Shown: positions 41,201 to 50,211 of the stretch, in pieces
Layout of the letters: each line of letters starts with the position of its first letter
How positions within the stretch are numbered: position 1 is the stretch's first letter
Assembly: GCA_964629635.1 (NCBI GenBank)
Contig: CAZVQS010000002.1
Location: forward strand, 507,918-571,917
Source of the DNA: YC2-FULL-38-9 sp964629635
GTDB lineage: Bacteria; Patescibacteriota; Microgenomatia; UBA1406; GWC2-37-13
DNA length: 64,000 bases
Reading direction: 5' to 3'
The notes under the pieces: model-generated
Database searches by the model: none
Told to the model about the DNA's origin: nothing
What the model saw: only the letters and a program-made list of their open reading frames with translations
Position numbers and translations under genes: made by a program

Positions 41201-42166
41201 ATGAAACACCTGCCAAAATTCATCGTATTCCTTATCATGTGCGGAACCGCGTTAGCATACCTGTATTTCTCGTTCCTGGGTCCGACCGGAACGGCGCAAG
41301 AGGAGGAGATTCTTGTCGTTGCACAAAACGCCCCGGAATTCGATCCCGTTAAACCGCTCACCGAAAAGAAACTCGTGAAAAACGAACCCGTTTTCCGCTT
41401 CCTGTCCTCCTATTACGGGAAACCCCGGGAGGGCGGCTACCGGCTTAACCGCAGCATGAACGCGTTTGAGGTGCTCAAAAAACTTGCCGGCAAACCGGAT
41501 CTTGTCTGGGTAACGACCGGCGCCTGCCTCCGGAGGGAACAGATAGGGGAGATACTGGCGGATAAACTCGGATGGGATTACGCGCAGGTTGAACAATGGA
41601 ACAGCGCGTATGAGACGCTCGGACCTGAGTACGCCGAAGGCGTATATTATCCTGATACGTACCTCCTGCCCGTTGACGAATCAGCGCAGCTTATCGCGAA
41701 ACGCTACGTCAGCCGGTTCAACGAAAAATTCGCGCCCTATGCCGACCGGTACCTGGAAGCGAATATCCGGTGGGTGACGGGACTTAAAATCGCCTCGCTC
41801 ATCGCGAGGGAGGCGGCGGGGAAAGATGATATGCATCTCATATCGGGAGTCATCTGGAACCGGCTTGATGTAGGAATGCCTCTCCAGATCGACGCTACCA
41901 TGCAGTACACGGCAGGCAAACGGGAGGACGGATCATGGTGGGGAGCGATCGACATCGACGAAAAACAGAAGGATTCGCCGTACAATTCATACCTCTACAA
42001 AGGCCTTCCTCCGACACCCATCTGCAGCCCGAACATCGATTACATCGAAGCGGCGCTCAACCCGAAGGAAACCGACTGCCTGTTTTACCTGCATGACGCA
42101 AACGGCCGGATCCACTGTTCGGTCACGTATGAGGAACACCTGGAGAATATCGATACATACCTTTGA
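41201..42166 (+). CDS. mltG: Endolytic murein transglycosylase MltG
   Basis: 321 residues: an N-terminal anchor (7-27), a LysM-like region, then the YceG catalytic domain. LIAREAAGKDDMHLISGVIWNRLDVGMPLQIDATMQY contains the catalytic Glu and the NRL-xxMxLQxD motif; YNSYLYKGLPPTPICSPN and ALNPKETDCLFYLHD complete it. It cuts new glycan strands during peptidoglycan synthesis at the outer face. A TATCAT box 12 bases upstream predicts a five-base leader. Confidence 0.94.
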   Translation: MKHLPKFIVFLIMCGTALAYLYFSFLGPTGTAQEEEILVVAQNAPEFDPVKPLTEKKLVKNEPVFRFLSSYYGKPREGGYRLNRSMNAFEVLKKLAGKPDLVWVTTGACLRREQIGEILADKLGWDYAQVEQWNSAYETLGPEYAEGVYYPDTYLLPVDESAQLIAKRYVSRFNEKFAPYADRYLEANIRWVTGLKIASLIAREAAGKDDMHLISGVIWNRLDVGMPLQIDATMQYTAGKREDGSWWGAIDIDEKQKDSPYNSYLYKGLPPTPICSPNIDYIEAALNPKETDCLFYLHDANGRIHCSVTYEEHLENIDTYL

Positions 42167-42179
42167 ACATACCTCTCCC

Positions 42180-42192
42180 AACCTCCGAGGTT
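42180..42192 (+). repeat. Palindrome AACCTC-C-GAGGTT, copy 2
   Basis: A perfect 6-1-6 palindrome, 13 bases after the mltG stop and 40 before the end of the convergent kbl gene. No promoter is seen here, so this copy does not look like a simple operator. Confidence 0.75.
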
Positions 42193-42231
42193 AGTTGAGG
42201 CTGAAAAATGCATTATTACGCCGTTATTTGT

Positions 42232-43467
42232 TTAGCGTCCGAATTTCCGCATCGCATCAACCAGCATATCGATCTCTTCTTTGGTATGGCTTGCGGAAAT
42301 CTGCACCCTGATCTCATCCCGGCCTTTGGGCACCACCGGATAGCTGATATTGGTGACCAAAAGGTTCTTCGCAAACAGGAAATCCACGAGCTCCCGCGTT
42401 TTCACCGGATCCCCGATGAGCACCGGCTGGATCGGATGAAGCGAATCGGCGGCGAACCCGAATCCTGCATCCGTCATCAGTTTCTTGAAATATGAGGTGT
42501 TTTCAAGGGATTTCGCAAGCAGCTCCCTGCCTTCTTTCGAATCGACCAGCCGCACCGCCCGCAGAGCCGCACCAGCCGTCCCCGGAGAAATGGAGTTGGA
42601 ATAAATATAGGTGGCGGAGGACTCGCGGAGGTAATCGATAATCCGTTGGCTGGCGACCGCATACCCGCCGTCCGCCCCGAATCCCTTGCCGAAGGTACCG
42701 ACCAGCACATCCGCTCTCGCATCCATTATTTCTTCAACACCCCGGCCTGTTGCGCCGCAGGAAGCGACTCCGTGGCAGTCGTCAACAACAAGCAGGATTC
42801 CCTGTTCATATTCCGCATCATACCGGTCGGACAACTCCCGCATTTCATTGAGTTTCTGGTACTCACCGAGCATGCTGAATACCCCGTCCGTTACGATGAC
42901 GACACGGGAGAACTTGCCTTTGTTTCCCGCAAGGATTTCCTCAAGACTTTTCATGTCCATGTGCGCAAAAACAACCCGCTGTTCCTTGGGGAGATTGGCT
43001 AGGCGTATCCCGTCGATGATGCTCCGGTGGTTCAAGGCATCCGAAACGACAAGCACATCGTTTTTCACTTTCGAATCCTTGCTCTGTCCGCTTAAGAGGC
43101 AATACATCACCGCCAGGTTTGCGGCAAAAGCCGAGGAGAAGACCATAGCATCCTCCCGGCCATGAAAATCAGCGATCGAACGCTCCAGCTCCCGGTGTAC
43201 GGCCATGGTGCCGGATATAAACCGTACCGCGCCCGGCCCGGAACCGAAAACCGCGGACGCCTCGTGCTCCGCTTTTTTTACCGTTTCGTTGTGCCGTAAT
43301 CCCAAATAATCGTTGGAATTGAAGATGACAACATCCTTGCCGCTGATCCGGGCGACGGTCGCGGATTTGAACGATGAAATGACGCGCTCGTCCCGCTTTG
43401 ACGTTTTCACCGAATCGATGCGGCTGACTTCAGACGCGAGAATTTCCAGGAATGACTGCTTGCCCAT
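42232..43467 (-). CDS. kbl: 2-amino-3-ketobutyrate CoA ligase (glycine C-acetyltransferase)
   Basis: 411 residues, fold-type I PLP enzyme of the alpha-oxoamine synthase family. NDYLGLRHNETV, GSGPGAVRFISGTMAVHRELE, SDALNHRSIIDGIR, VVDDCHGVASCGATGRG and the PLP lysine in VGTFGKGFGADGGY are visible. The AONS/KBL/SPT branches are hard to tell apart by motif, but the tdh gene directly upstream settles the likely role: cleaving 2-amino-3-ketobutyrate with CoA into glycine and acetyl-CoA. Confidence 0.9.
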   Translation of the reverse strand: MGKQSFLEILASEVSRIDSVKTSKRDERVISSFKSATVARISGKDVVIFNSNDYLGLRHNETVKKAEHEASAVFGSGPGAVRFISGTMAVHRELERSIADFHGREDAMVFSSAFAANLAVMYCLLSGQSKDSKVKNDVLVVSDALNHRSIIDGIRLANLPKEQRVVFAHMDMKSLEEILAGNKGKFSRVVIVTDGVFSMLGEYQKLNEMRELSDRYDAEYEQGILLVVDDCHGVASCGATGRGVEEIMDARADVLVGTFGKGFGADGGYAVASQRIIDYLRESSATYIYSNSISPGTAGAALRAVRLVDSKEGRELLAKSLENTSYFKKLMTDAGFGFAADSLHPIQPVLIGDPVKTRELVDFLFAKNLLVTNISYPVVPKGRDEIRVQISASHTKEEIDMLVDAMRKFGR

Positions 43468-43468
43468 A

Positions 43469-44407
43469 TTATTTATTTAGCTTAACTTTTAATCCCTCAA
43501 ACATGACTTTGGTCATGCGGGGAAGATCAAACTGCGGCTTCCAGCCCCAATCGCGCCGTGCCTGGGAGTCGTCAATTGTCTGCGGCCAGGATTCGGCAAT
43601 TTTCTGCCGGTTGTCGGGCTGGTAATCGTAGGTGAAACCGGGAACCAGTTTTTTCACTTCCCGCGCAAGCTCTTCGGGGGTAAAACTGATTGCCGCGAAA
43701 TTATAGCTTGTGCGTATGGTGATGTTTTGTGCAGGCGCCTCCATGAGCTGAATGGTTCCCGCTATAGCATCGTCGATATACATCATGGGGAGCCGCGCAT
43801 CCTCCTTGAGGAATATGGTATATCTGCCTTCGTTGAGCGCGCCGTAAAAAATATGCACCGAATATTCGGTGGTTCCGTCTCCCGGAGGCGCTTTGTATCC
43901 CGTAAGTCCCGGATAGCGCACCGACCGCACGTCCACGCCCCACCGGAGATGATAATACTGGCACAGCAGTTCGCCCGCCACCTTGTTCACACCGTACATA
44001 GTCGTCGGTTCAAGCACCGTGTGCTGGGGCGTATTTATTTTCGGGGTTGTCGAACCGAATGCTGCGATTGATGAAGGCCAAAAGACTTTTGTTTTGTATT
44101 TGACCGCCAGATCGAGTATGTTTTTCAAACCACCCAAGTTCACTTCCCATGCAAGCTGCGGGTTTTTTTCGCTTCCTACAGACAAAAGTCCGGCCAGATG
44201 GTAAATCTGGGTAATCCCGTGCCTTTTTATGATTTCCTCAAGCCCCGCCGTATCGCGCACGTCGCCTTTTTCGGCAATACCGAAATCATGCCCGGACGCG
44301 CGGTGACTCAGGGTAACAAGCGACTCCCGGGGAAATTTTTTGGATAATGCCTCAACGAGATCCGAACCCACCAGACCGTAAGCGCCAGTCACGAGAATTT
44401 TTTCCAT
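43469..44407 (-). CDS. tdh: L-threonine 3-dehydrogenase, SDR type
   Basis: 312 residues. TGAYGLVGSDLV binds NAD. IYHLAGLLSVGSEKNPQLAWEVNLGGL, VFWPSSIAAFGSTTP, TMYGVNKVAGELLCQYYHLRWGVDVRSVRYPGL and LPMMYIDDAI match the SDR-type threonine dehydrogenases (not the zinc MDR type). It oxidises threonine to 2-amino-3-ketobutyrate, passed to Kbl, whose gene starts one base after its stop. Confidence 0.88.
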   Translation of the reverse strand: MEKILVTGAYGLVGSDLVEALSKKFPRESLVTLSHRASGHDFGIAEKGDVRDTAGLEEIIKRHGITQIYHLAGLLSVGSEKNPQLAWEVNLGGLKNILDLAVKYKTKVFWPSSIAAFGSTTPKINTPQHTVLEPTTMYGVNKVAGELLCQYYHLRWGVDVRSVRYPGLTGYKAPPGDGTTEYSVHIFYGALNEGRYTIFLKEDARLPMMYIDDAIAGTIQLMEAPAQNITIRTSYNFAAISFTPEELAREVKKLVPGFTYDYQPDNRQKIAESWPQTIDDSQARRDWGWKPQFDLPRMTKVMFEGLKVKLNK

Positions 44408-44559
44408 AGGAGAACGGGGTGATTGGTAATACTGTATTAGTCTTATTTTAATATCCCATCATTCGAAATACCGTACCAATGCCATACTACCTGACTCCGA
44501 TTCTCCCAGAGTGCGGGAATAGAACGGTCGCGTGTCAGGTATAATGGGGTAAGAAAACC

Positions 44560-45591
44560 ATGAGGAAACTAATGTTTGTGATTCTTGCTTTCGCTTGTTC
44601 TTTTGCGCTCTATCAATATCTCAATCCGAAAAAACACACCGTCACACCGCTTCCCCGGGAGGCTCCCCGAAAACCGCTTCTCGCTTACACGTTCAGGAAT
44701 CTGAAGACCGCCCGTTTTGAGGAAAGCGCCATCGTCCTCGGCAAAGAAACCGGGGAAACCGACACCACCAGGTCACAGCTTTTCGAATTCCGCGCCCCCT
44801 CAGTGCCCGGAGGAAAACCGGACCTTCGCGTGACCGGACTCATGAATCTGCCGAAGAAAGAGGGAACCTATCCGGTTGTCATTATGCTTCGCGGTTTTGT
44901 TCCCGAGGAACTATACGAATCCGGCACCGGCACACAACGTGTCGCCGAATCGCTTGCACGTGACGGTTACATCACCCTCGCTCCCGATTTCCTCGGCTTC
45001 GGCGGATCGGACAAACCGTCAACAGACCCCTTTGAGGCACGTTTCCAGACTTACACGACCGCATTGTCTTTACTGGCATCCCTGGGATCGCTTGACTCAG
45101 CCCTAGAGGCGAGCTATACCGGCGTCATGGCGGATACGGCAAATGTAGGCATATGGGGACACAGCAACGGCGGACACATCGCCCTTTCCATTCTTGCCAT
45201 AACGGGCCGGGAATATCCGGCAGTTCTCTGGGCACCGGTTTCCAAATCGTTTCCGTACTCGATACTGTACTATACGGATGAGACGGAAGACCAGGGCAAA
45301 GCTATGCGCAAAGTCCTCGCGTCCTTCGAAAACGACTACGATTGCTCGCTCTATTCTCCCGAACAGTATTATGCATGGATACGCGCACCCCTGTCCGTTC
45401 AGCAGGGAACGGCGGATCGGGAAGTGCCAGTATACTGGTCGGACGACCTGAAGGAGCACCTTGAGTCGCAGGGAGTCTCCGTATCCTACGACATCCTTGC
45501 AGGCGCGGACCACAATCTCGTGCCATCCTGGCCGGCTGCCGTTGCAAACACCAAGGCATTCTTCAAAAATCATTTGTCCGAAGACAGGTAA
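44560..45591 (+). CDS. Exported alpha/beta hydrolase (prolyl-oligopeptidase-like)
   Basis: 343 residues with an N-terminal signal or anchor (LMFVILAFACSFALYQYL). The serine hydrolase fold shows YPVVIMLRGF (oxyanion strand), the nucleophile elbow GIWGHSNGGHIA, an acid in QQGTADREVP and the His in GADHNLV. It is likely an esterase or dipeptidyl-peptidase-like enzyme acting outside the cell. TATAAT at 44540-44545 predicts a leader of about eight bases. Confidence 0.85.
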   Translation: MRKLMFVILAFACSFALYQYLNPKKHTVTPLPREAPRKPLLAYTFRNLKTARFEESAIVLGKETGETDTTRSQLFEFRAPSVPGGKPDLRVTGLMNLPKKEGTYPVVIMLRGFVPEELYESGTGTQRVAESLARDGYITLAPDFLGFGGSDKPSTDPFEARFQTYTTALSLLASLGSLDSALEASYTGVMADTANVGIWGHSNGGHIALSILAITGREYPAVLWAPVSKSFPYSILYYTDETEDQGKAMRKVLASFENDYDCSLYSPEQYYAWIRAPLSVQQGTADREVPVYWSDDLKEHLESQGVSVSYDILAGADHNLVPSWPAAVANTKAFFKNHLSEDR

Positions 45592-45611
45592 ATGCCATAT
45601 AATTACCGGGT

Positions 45612-45761
45612 ATGGACCCAAGTCTCAGTGAAGTTATCCTTGAAGAATACATGCAGCTTCCCCGTTATTTCTGGCCAACCATTACTCCTTTTATGCTGGC
45701 CATCGCCGGGAAATACCTGTGGGGAATCGTAAAAAAGAAAACGGGGAAAAAGAAGAAGTGA
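45612..45761 (+). CDS. Small membrane peptide, 49 aa
   Basis: MDPSLSEVILEEYMQLPRY, then one membrane helix (FWPTITPFMLAIAGKYLWGIV) and a polybasic end (KKKTGKKKK). TATAAT at 45598-45603 lies nine bases before the ATG, fitting the promoter pattern of the region, which supports a real gene. No family known. It converges on the AlkD-like gene two bases away. Confidence 0.65.
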   Translation: MDPSLSEVILEEYMQLPRYFWPTITPFMLAIAGKYLWGIVKKKTGKKKK

Positions 45762-45763
45762 AC

Positions 45764-46468
45764 CTATCGTTCCATTGCTTTCTGCCTCCGGTCCTGCGGC
45801 ATTTTTTCGATCGCGTACCGCAAAGCGGTTCTCGGCATCACATGCTTATGAGCGAGAACATACGCATAAATCTCGTCGGGATGTGACTTGCTCGCTTCCT
45901 TGAGCATCCAGCCATACCCTTTCCGGACCAGATCATCCCCATCCTCCAGAAGCAGGTCCGAGATTTCCAAGACTTCCTTTAAGAAAAGCCCCCTTCGTGC
46001 AGGCAGCACCAGGGTTACGGCTGCAGCTCTGCGCATCCACCTGTTACCCGACTTGGCCCACGTTTTCAGGCGGGCAACGTAGGAGGGGAACTGCTCCACA
46101 AACGACGCAACCGAATGGTTGCAGAAGGTATCGCAGGCTGCCCAGTTGTTTATATATTCGTTCACCCACCGCTCAAACAGGAGAAAGTCCGCTTCCTCGA
46201 ATCGTTCGCGAACCCCGTACACGAATCCGCTGGCGATAAATGACTCTTCCATGATGCCGCTCCGGTACAGCGCCTCGCAGATACGGAATATTTCGCGTTT
46301 CGGCAATGCGCCGATTTCACCGAAAAACCGGGCGCCGATTTTTCCGACGGTATGTGTATTGACACCTATAAGCGTTACTTTCTCCCTGAAATACCGGGAG
46401 CCGGTTTTTTTCGTGTTTTCGTCAATATGCGCTTGAAGTTCCGTGCGGATGCGGGCAGGGTAATCCAT
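45764..46468 (-). CDS. DNA alkylation repair protein, AlkD-like (1)
   Basis: 234 residues of HEAT-like helical repeats. FERWVNEYINNWAACDTFCNHSVASFV, KTWAKSGNRWMRRAAAVTLVLPARRG, KGYGWMLKEASKSHPDEIYAYVLAHKHVMPRTALRYAIEKMP match the AlkD family, DNA glycosylases removing N3/N7-alkylpurines. A second member lies at 50498. TATACT at 46480-46475 ends exactly 7 bases before the ATG. Confidence 0.9.
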   Translation of the reverse strand: MDYPARIRTELQAHIDENTKKTGSRYFREKVTLIGVNTHTVGKIGARFFGEIGALPKREIFRICEALYRSGIMEESFIASGFVYGVRERFEEADFLLFERWVNEYINNWAACDTFCNHSVASFVEQFPSYVARLKTWAKSGNRWMRRAAAVTLVLPARRGLFLKEVLEISDLLLEDGDDLVRKGYGWMLKEASKSHPDEIYAYVLAHKHVMPRTALRYAIEKMPQDRRQKAMER

Positions 46469-46488
46469 ACGGATAGTATAGCAGTGCG

Positions 46489-46526
46489 AAAAAAACAGGG
46501 GATAGCCTAATATGGGCTATCCCTGT
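46489..46526 (-). terminator. Orphan terminator-like hairpin upstream of alkD-like (1)
   Basis: GGGATAGCC/GGCTATCCC with an extra three-pair foot and one bulge, followed on the minus strand by seven T. It would end a minus-strand transcript coming from 46530-46640, but no gene is visible there. It may mark a small RNA or insulate the alkD-like promoter. Confidence 0.55.
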
Positions 46527-46676
46527 CTGTCGATCTTATGGCATACTTATCATAAATGACAATGGGCATGAGGTAATGCACAGTTTCGTAAGGCTTCCGT
46601 TAAAACAATTCTTATTGAATTCCCAAAGGAGGAGTCCTATACTTTGGTACTTGCCCAATTCATAATTGATATTGAG

Positions 46677-47315
46677 ATGGAACAGGAGAACAGAAACATC
46701 GTCGAAAACGTACGCAACTGGTACCGGGAACTCCCGGACAAAAAAAAATACTTCGAACTTGCGAGCGCCGTACTTTCGGTGCCGGTACTCGTGACCGTAA
46801 TCCTCATTAACCTGAACAACCTCACGGGCAAAAACGCCGCTAAAAATGCGGATAACAAACTCACCCCGTCCTACATGCCCTCCGTAACCATCATCAGGGA
46901 GGAAAAAGTTATCACTCCGACTACGGACGCCAAAGAGAATACGCCGACTCCGCTTTCGTCAACCCCGACATCAACAACCTGCAAGAAGGAAGTGGGACCG
47001 GTCATTATCACTGCACCCCGGGATAATCAGGTTATTTCTAGCGATTTCGTGTCTGTCGAACTGACTGAACAGACAACCGAATACTGCCCGGTCGTGTGGT
47101 CCTATTCGATCGACGGATCCGCCTTTTCCAATTACTCGGACAAAAGCATATCCCTCTACAATCTTCCCAGCGGCGAACATGAAATCAACGTAAAAGTGAA
47201 AAGCACTGCGTCGGAGGATGAAATACAGCTCCGGAGAAGTTTTTATTACAATAATCCGAAGTCCGTAACCATTGCCCCAACCGCCCCCGCAACCACCTCG
47301 GCGCTCATCGAATAA
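46677..47315 (+). CDS. Membrane protein with outside Ig-like domain
   Basis: About 212 residues from ATG 46677; a TTG at 46644 with AAAGGAGGAG about ten bases upstream is an alternative start. One membrane helix (LASAVLSVPVLVTVILINLNN), a Thr/Pro/Ser linker (TPTTDAKENTPTPLSSTPTSTT), then an Ig-like beta domain (GPVIITAPRDNQVISSDFVSVELTEQ ... LPSGEHEINVKVKS) with two Cys. The type of domain is common in surface adhesins. It lies upstream of another surface protein and may share its transcript. Confidence 0.7.
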   Translation: MEQENRNIVENVRNWYRELPDKKKYFELASAVLSVPVLVTVILINLNNLTGKNAAKNADNKLTPSYMPSVTIIREEKVITPTTDAKENTPTPLSSTPTSTTCKKEVGPVIITAPRDNQVISSDFVSVELTEQTTEYCPVVWSYSIDGSAFSNYSDKSISLYNLPSGEHEINVKVKSTASEDEIQLRRSFYYNNPKSVTIAPTAPATTSALIE

Positions 47316-47357
47316 AGAAGATTTGAGAGTAGGCACCCGTTTTGATATAAATATATC

Positions 47358-49247
47358 ATGCTGAAAAAAATGCTTTTTGCCCTGCTTGCATACCTGTTTG
47401 CGGTCCGGACGGTTTCCGCACAGGCCCCCACCCCAACCCTTGCCCCGGACCGGAAATGGGTACCGCTCCAAATCGAACTTTGTTCGGACGCGGACGCGAA
47501 ATGCTCCATCCCGGCAACTGACCCGAAAGCGTCCCGCCGGTTCAAATTGAGCGTCGCCAACGAGGACGAAAACGGCAACCCGCTATCCGTCGAAGACAAA
47601 CTTGAACCCGGAAGCGAAACGTATCTTTTCGAATGCATCGCCACATCAATCGGAACGGTCTGCACGTCCGCGATTCCCGAAATCGACAATGAACTCTATC
47701 ACGAGGACCGGAGCAAGCTCCTCAACCAGCTCCTGCAGGCGGGCGGCCAGGGGACGCTGCCTCCCGGTTCCTGCGGAGGCGGATACCGTTTCGAAGGAAT
47801 ATTTTCCTCCCAGGGGGGCGCTACGGCAAACCAACCGATCATGAGCGACGGGAACGGCGAACTCATCCCGAATCCCGAATGGCAAAGCTGCACGCCGGTC
47901 GTCAATAAATCATTTTTGGCTCTCAACTATGCCGACCCCAACCGCGTTACGAACCAGGCGGGAGATCTGGGCGGGCAGCAGCAGACACAAATCGGTTTCG
48001 ACAAACCGGTACCGACGACGGCGGCAAAACCAACGCCGGTCCGTAACCGCCGGATCAGGACCCGTGCAAGCCGCGAAGCGGACCCGTACGGCATCGTGTT
48101 TGACGCGCTCACGCTTGAACCTATCCCGGGCGCATCAGTCCTCCTTACCAAACTGAGGCCAAACGGCGCTTACACGAAAGTGAATCCATACGACCCCAAT
48201 GACGTGATCGGCGGAAGCATCGTCAATCCGTACGCAACCAGAAACGACGGGTACTTCAACTTCATCGTTCCTGACGGTACGTACCGCCTGGAGCTGCCCG
48301 ATGACCTCAATTTCAACATGAAAATAGCAACAGCCCCGTCACTACTGAACCCGTCCTATGCGAGGCTGTATTCCGACATTTATCCGCTTCATACTGGACT
48401 CGACATTATCCAAAAAGGCAAAATCCAGCACCGCGACATACCGGTCGTGACTGCCAAGGCAACCAGCCAAACGCCCGAACTTGCCACTTATTTTTTTGAC
48501 GCGGATAAACAAAGCGGCGATATCACGTTCAACGGACGGGTCAACCTTCCGTTCACCCGCATGCGTTTTTACAGTCTTGTCATGGATCCCCAGACCGGCA
48601 AACCCGCAAGAAAACAGATCCTCGCCGAAACGACCGCGGACAAGGACGGCAAATTCGATCTTATTTTCAGCACGAATCAGCTGAAGGCGGGGGAAACCTA
48701 CGGCGAACTTGAACTCGTCAAATCGGATACGTTCTCCAAATCGACGGAAACGTCAAAGACCGCGAATGTCACGATGAATCCCATCCTCAACCATCTGAAA
48801 GGGAAGGCGGTCAATTCGAAAGGGGAACCGATGTCATATGCTAATGTGGCCATATACCTCACCATGGGAACCAAGCCCTATTTCAGCACCACCGCAGACA
48901 AGGAAGGCAATTACGAAATCTCCTCAGAAAACATCCCGCCCTTTCCCTATTCGGTCCGGTTCACCGACACCGAAGGAAAAAAAGTAAACGCAACCACACT
49001 CCAGGTGGCGCTGCAGAATCCGGAAGAAAATCTCAATGAGTACAAAAGGGTCGAGACATCCTCAGTCGTGTCGGCGCCCCAACCTGAAGGATCGAAATCC
49101 GAACCGCAGAAAAAAACCGGTGCGCCAAACCGTGCGGACATGATCCCTGTGCTTGTCGGAATCCTGGTTGCAGTTGTCGCCGGAGTCGCCGCATTTGCCG
49201 TACTCCGCAGCCGCAAAAACGCGCCCCCTGCGGGCGGTACGCTATAA
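47358..49247 (+). CDS. Large surface protein with carboxypeptidase-regulatory-like domains
   Basis: 629 residues. A signal peptide (MLFALLAYLFAVRTVSAQA), a Cys-containing N-domain, then two to three CarboxypepD_reg-like/beta-sandwich repeats (GIVFDALTLEPIPGASVLLTK ... NDGYFNFIVPDGTYRLEL; LKGKAVNSKGEPMSYANVAIYL ... DKEGNYEISSENIPPFPYSV) and a C-terminal anchor (MIPVLVGILVAVVAGVAAFAVLRSRK). It is exposed outside and tethered by the C-terminal helix. TATAAA at 47346-47351 ends exactly 7 bases before the ATG. Confidence 0.82.
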   Translation: MLKKMLFALLAYLFAVRTVSAQAPTPTLAPDRKWVPLQIELCSDADAKCSIPATDPKASRRFKLSVANEDENGNPLSVEDKLEPGSETYLFECIATSIGTVCTSAIPEIDNELYHEDRSKLLNQLLQAGGQGTLPPGSCGGGYRFEGIFSSQGGATANQPIMSDGNGELIPNPEWQSCTPVVNKSFLALNYADPNRVTNQAGDLGGQQQTQIGFDKPVPTTAAKPTPVRNRRIRTRASREADPYGIVFDALTLEPIPGASVLLTKLRPNGAYTKVNPYDPNDVIGGSIVNPYATRNDGYFNFIVPDGTYRLELPDDLNFNMKIATAPSLLNPSYARLYSDIYPLHTGLDIIQKGKIQHRDIPVVTAKATSQTPELATYFFDADKQSGDITFNGRVNLPFTRMRFYSLVMDPQTGKPARKQILAETTADKDGKFDLIFSTNQLKAGETYGELELVKSDTFSKSTETSKTANVTMNPILNHLKGKAVNSKGEPMSYANVAIYLTMGTKPYFSTTADKEGNYEISSENIPPFPYSVRFTDTEGKKVNATTLQVALQNPEENLNEYKRVETSSVVSAPQPEGSKSEPQKKTGAPNRADMIPVLVGILVAVVAGVAAFAVLRSRKNAPPAGGTL

Positions 49248-49253
49248 TATCGC

Positions 49254-50144
49254 ATGGACCTGCCCCAACCATTTCTGGATCGGCTCAAAGCTGCGTACCC
49301 GTACGACCAGTACCGGAACATTCTCCACGCTTTTTCCGTAAAACGGCCGGTCTGCATACGGATAAACACGCTAAAGACAACGGCAGCGCAGGTCAAAAGC
49401 GCTTTAACCGAAGCGGGTATACCGTTCCATGAAACAACGATTGCGGATACCGCCCTTGTTCTGGATGCCGCACCTGCCGCCGTCACATCCTTGCCTCTGT
49501 ACCAAACGGGAGGTCTTTACATCCAGTCGCTGTCAAGCATGCTGCCGGTCCTGTGCCTTGATCCGAAGCCGGACGAAACGATTCTGGACATGGCAGCAGC
49601 GCCGGGCAGCAAAACCACGCAGATGGCCGCGCTCATGGGAAACAGGGGCGAAATCATAGCCAATGATATCGGTTCAAAGCGCCTCTATAAACTGAAGTCG
49701 GTCCTGTCGCTCCTTGGAGTCAGCAACACGAAAGTCGTCAGTATACCGGGCCAGGCGCTGTGGAACCGGTATCCGGAATACTTCCACAAAGTACTGCTTG
49801 ACGCGCCCTGCTCAATGGAAGGCATGTTTTATACCGGCGATCCGAAAACATTCGCGCACTGGTCGCCCAAAAAAGTGAAGCATCTCGCAAAACTACAAAG
49901 ATGGATGCTCCGGTCCGCGGTAAGCAGCGTGCGTGTCGGGGGAGCGGTCGTCTATTCCACCTGTACTCTTTCGCCTGAGGAAAACGAGGAAACCGTCAAC
50001 TGGATACTGGCAAAAGAAAAAGGGAAGCTGGAAAAGGTTGAAGAAAAACGCGTCCTTCCGTCTCCCGAAATGGAAGGATTCTACTTCGCCAAACTTATCA
50101 AAACAGCCTCAACGGTCGCGGGATCGTCAGGAGACTTCGCGTGA
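49254..50144 (+). CDS. RsmB/RsmF-family rRNA (cytosine-5) methyltransferase
   Basis: 296 residues. ILDMAAAPGSKTTQMA is motif I, VLLDAPCSMEGMFY (motif IV) and VVYSTCTLSPEENEETV (motif VI) carry the two catalytic Cys of the NOP2/Sun family. The N-terminal RsmB-type RNA-binding helices are absent, so it is close to the minimal RsmF/NSUN6-like core. It methylates a cytosine in rRNA or tRNA. TATAAT at 49243-49248 ends six bases before the ATG. Confidence 0.92.
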   Translation: MDLPQPFLDRLKAAYPYDQYRNILHAFSVKRPVCIRINTLKTTAAQVKSALTEAGIPFHETTIADTALVLDAAPAAVTSLPLYQTGGLYIQSLSSMLPVLCLDPKPDETILDMAAAPGSKTTQMAALMGNRGEIIANDIGSKRLYKLKSVLSLLGVSNTKVVSIPGQALWNRYPEYFHKVLLDAPCSMEGMFYTGDPKTFAHWSPKKVKHLAKLQRWMLRSAVSSVRVGGAVVYSTCTLSPEENEETVNWILAKEKGKLEKVEEKRVLPSPEMEGFYFAKLIKTASTVAGSSGDFA

Positions 50145-50176
50145 TGCGATGATTGCTCACCGGTACGATAATGCGC

Positions 50177-50205
50177 TTGACAATTACTTTTACCCGTTAT
50201 ATAAT
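50177..50205 (+). promoter_or_regulatory. Perfect consensus sigma-70 promoter
   Basis: TTGACA (50177-50182), 17 bases, TATAAT (50200-50205): no mismatch in either hexamer or spacing. The predicted start is near 50212. No protein gene follows for 286 bases, and the next gene has its own promoter, so it drives a non-coding transcript. Confidence 0.85.
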
Positions 50206-50211
50206 AGTTTA

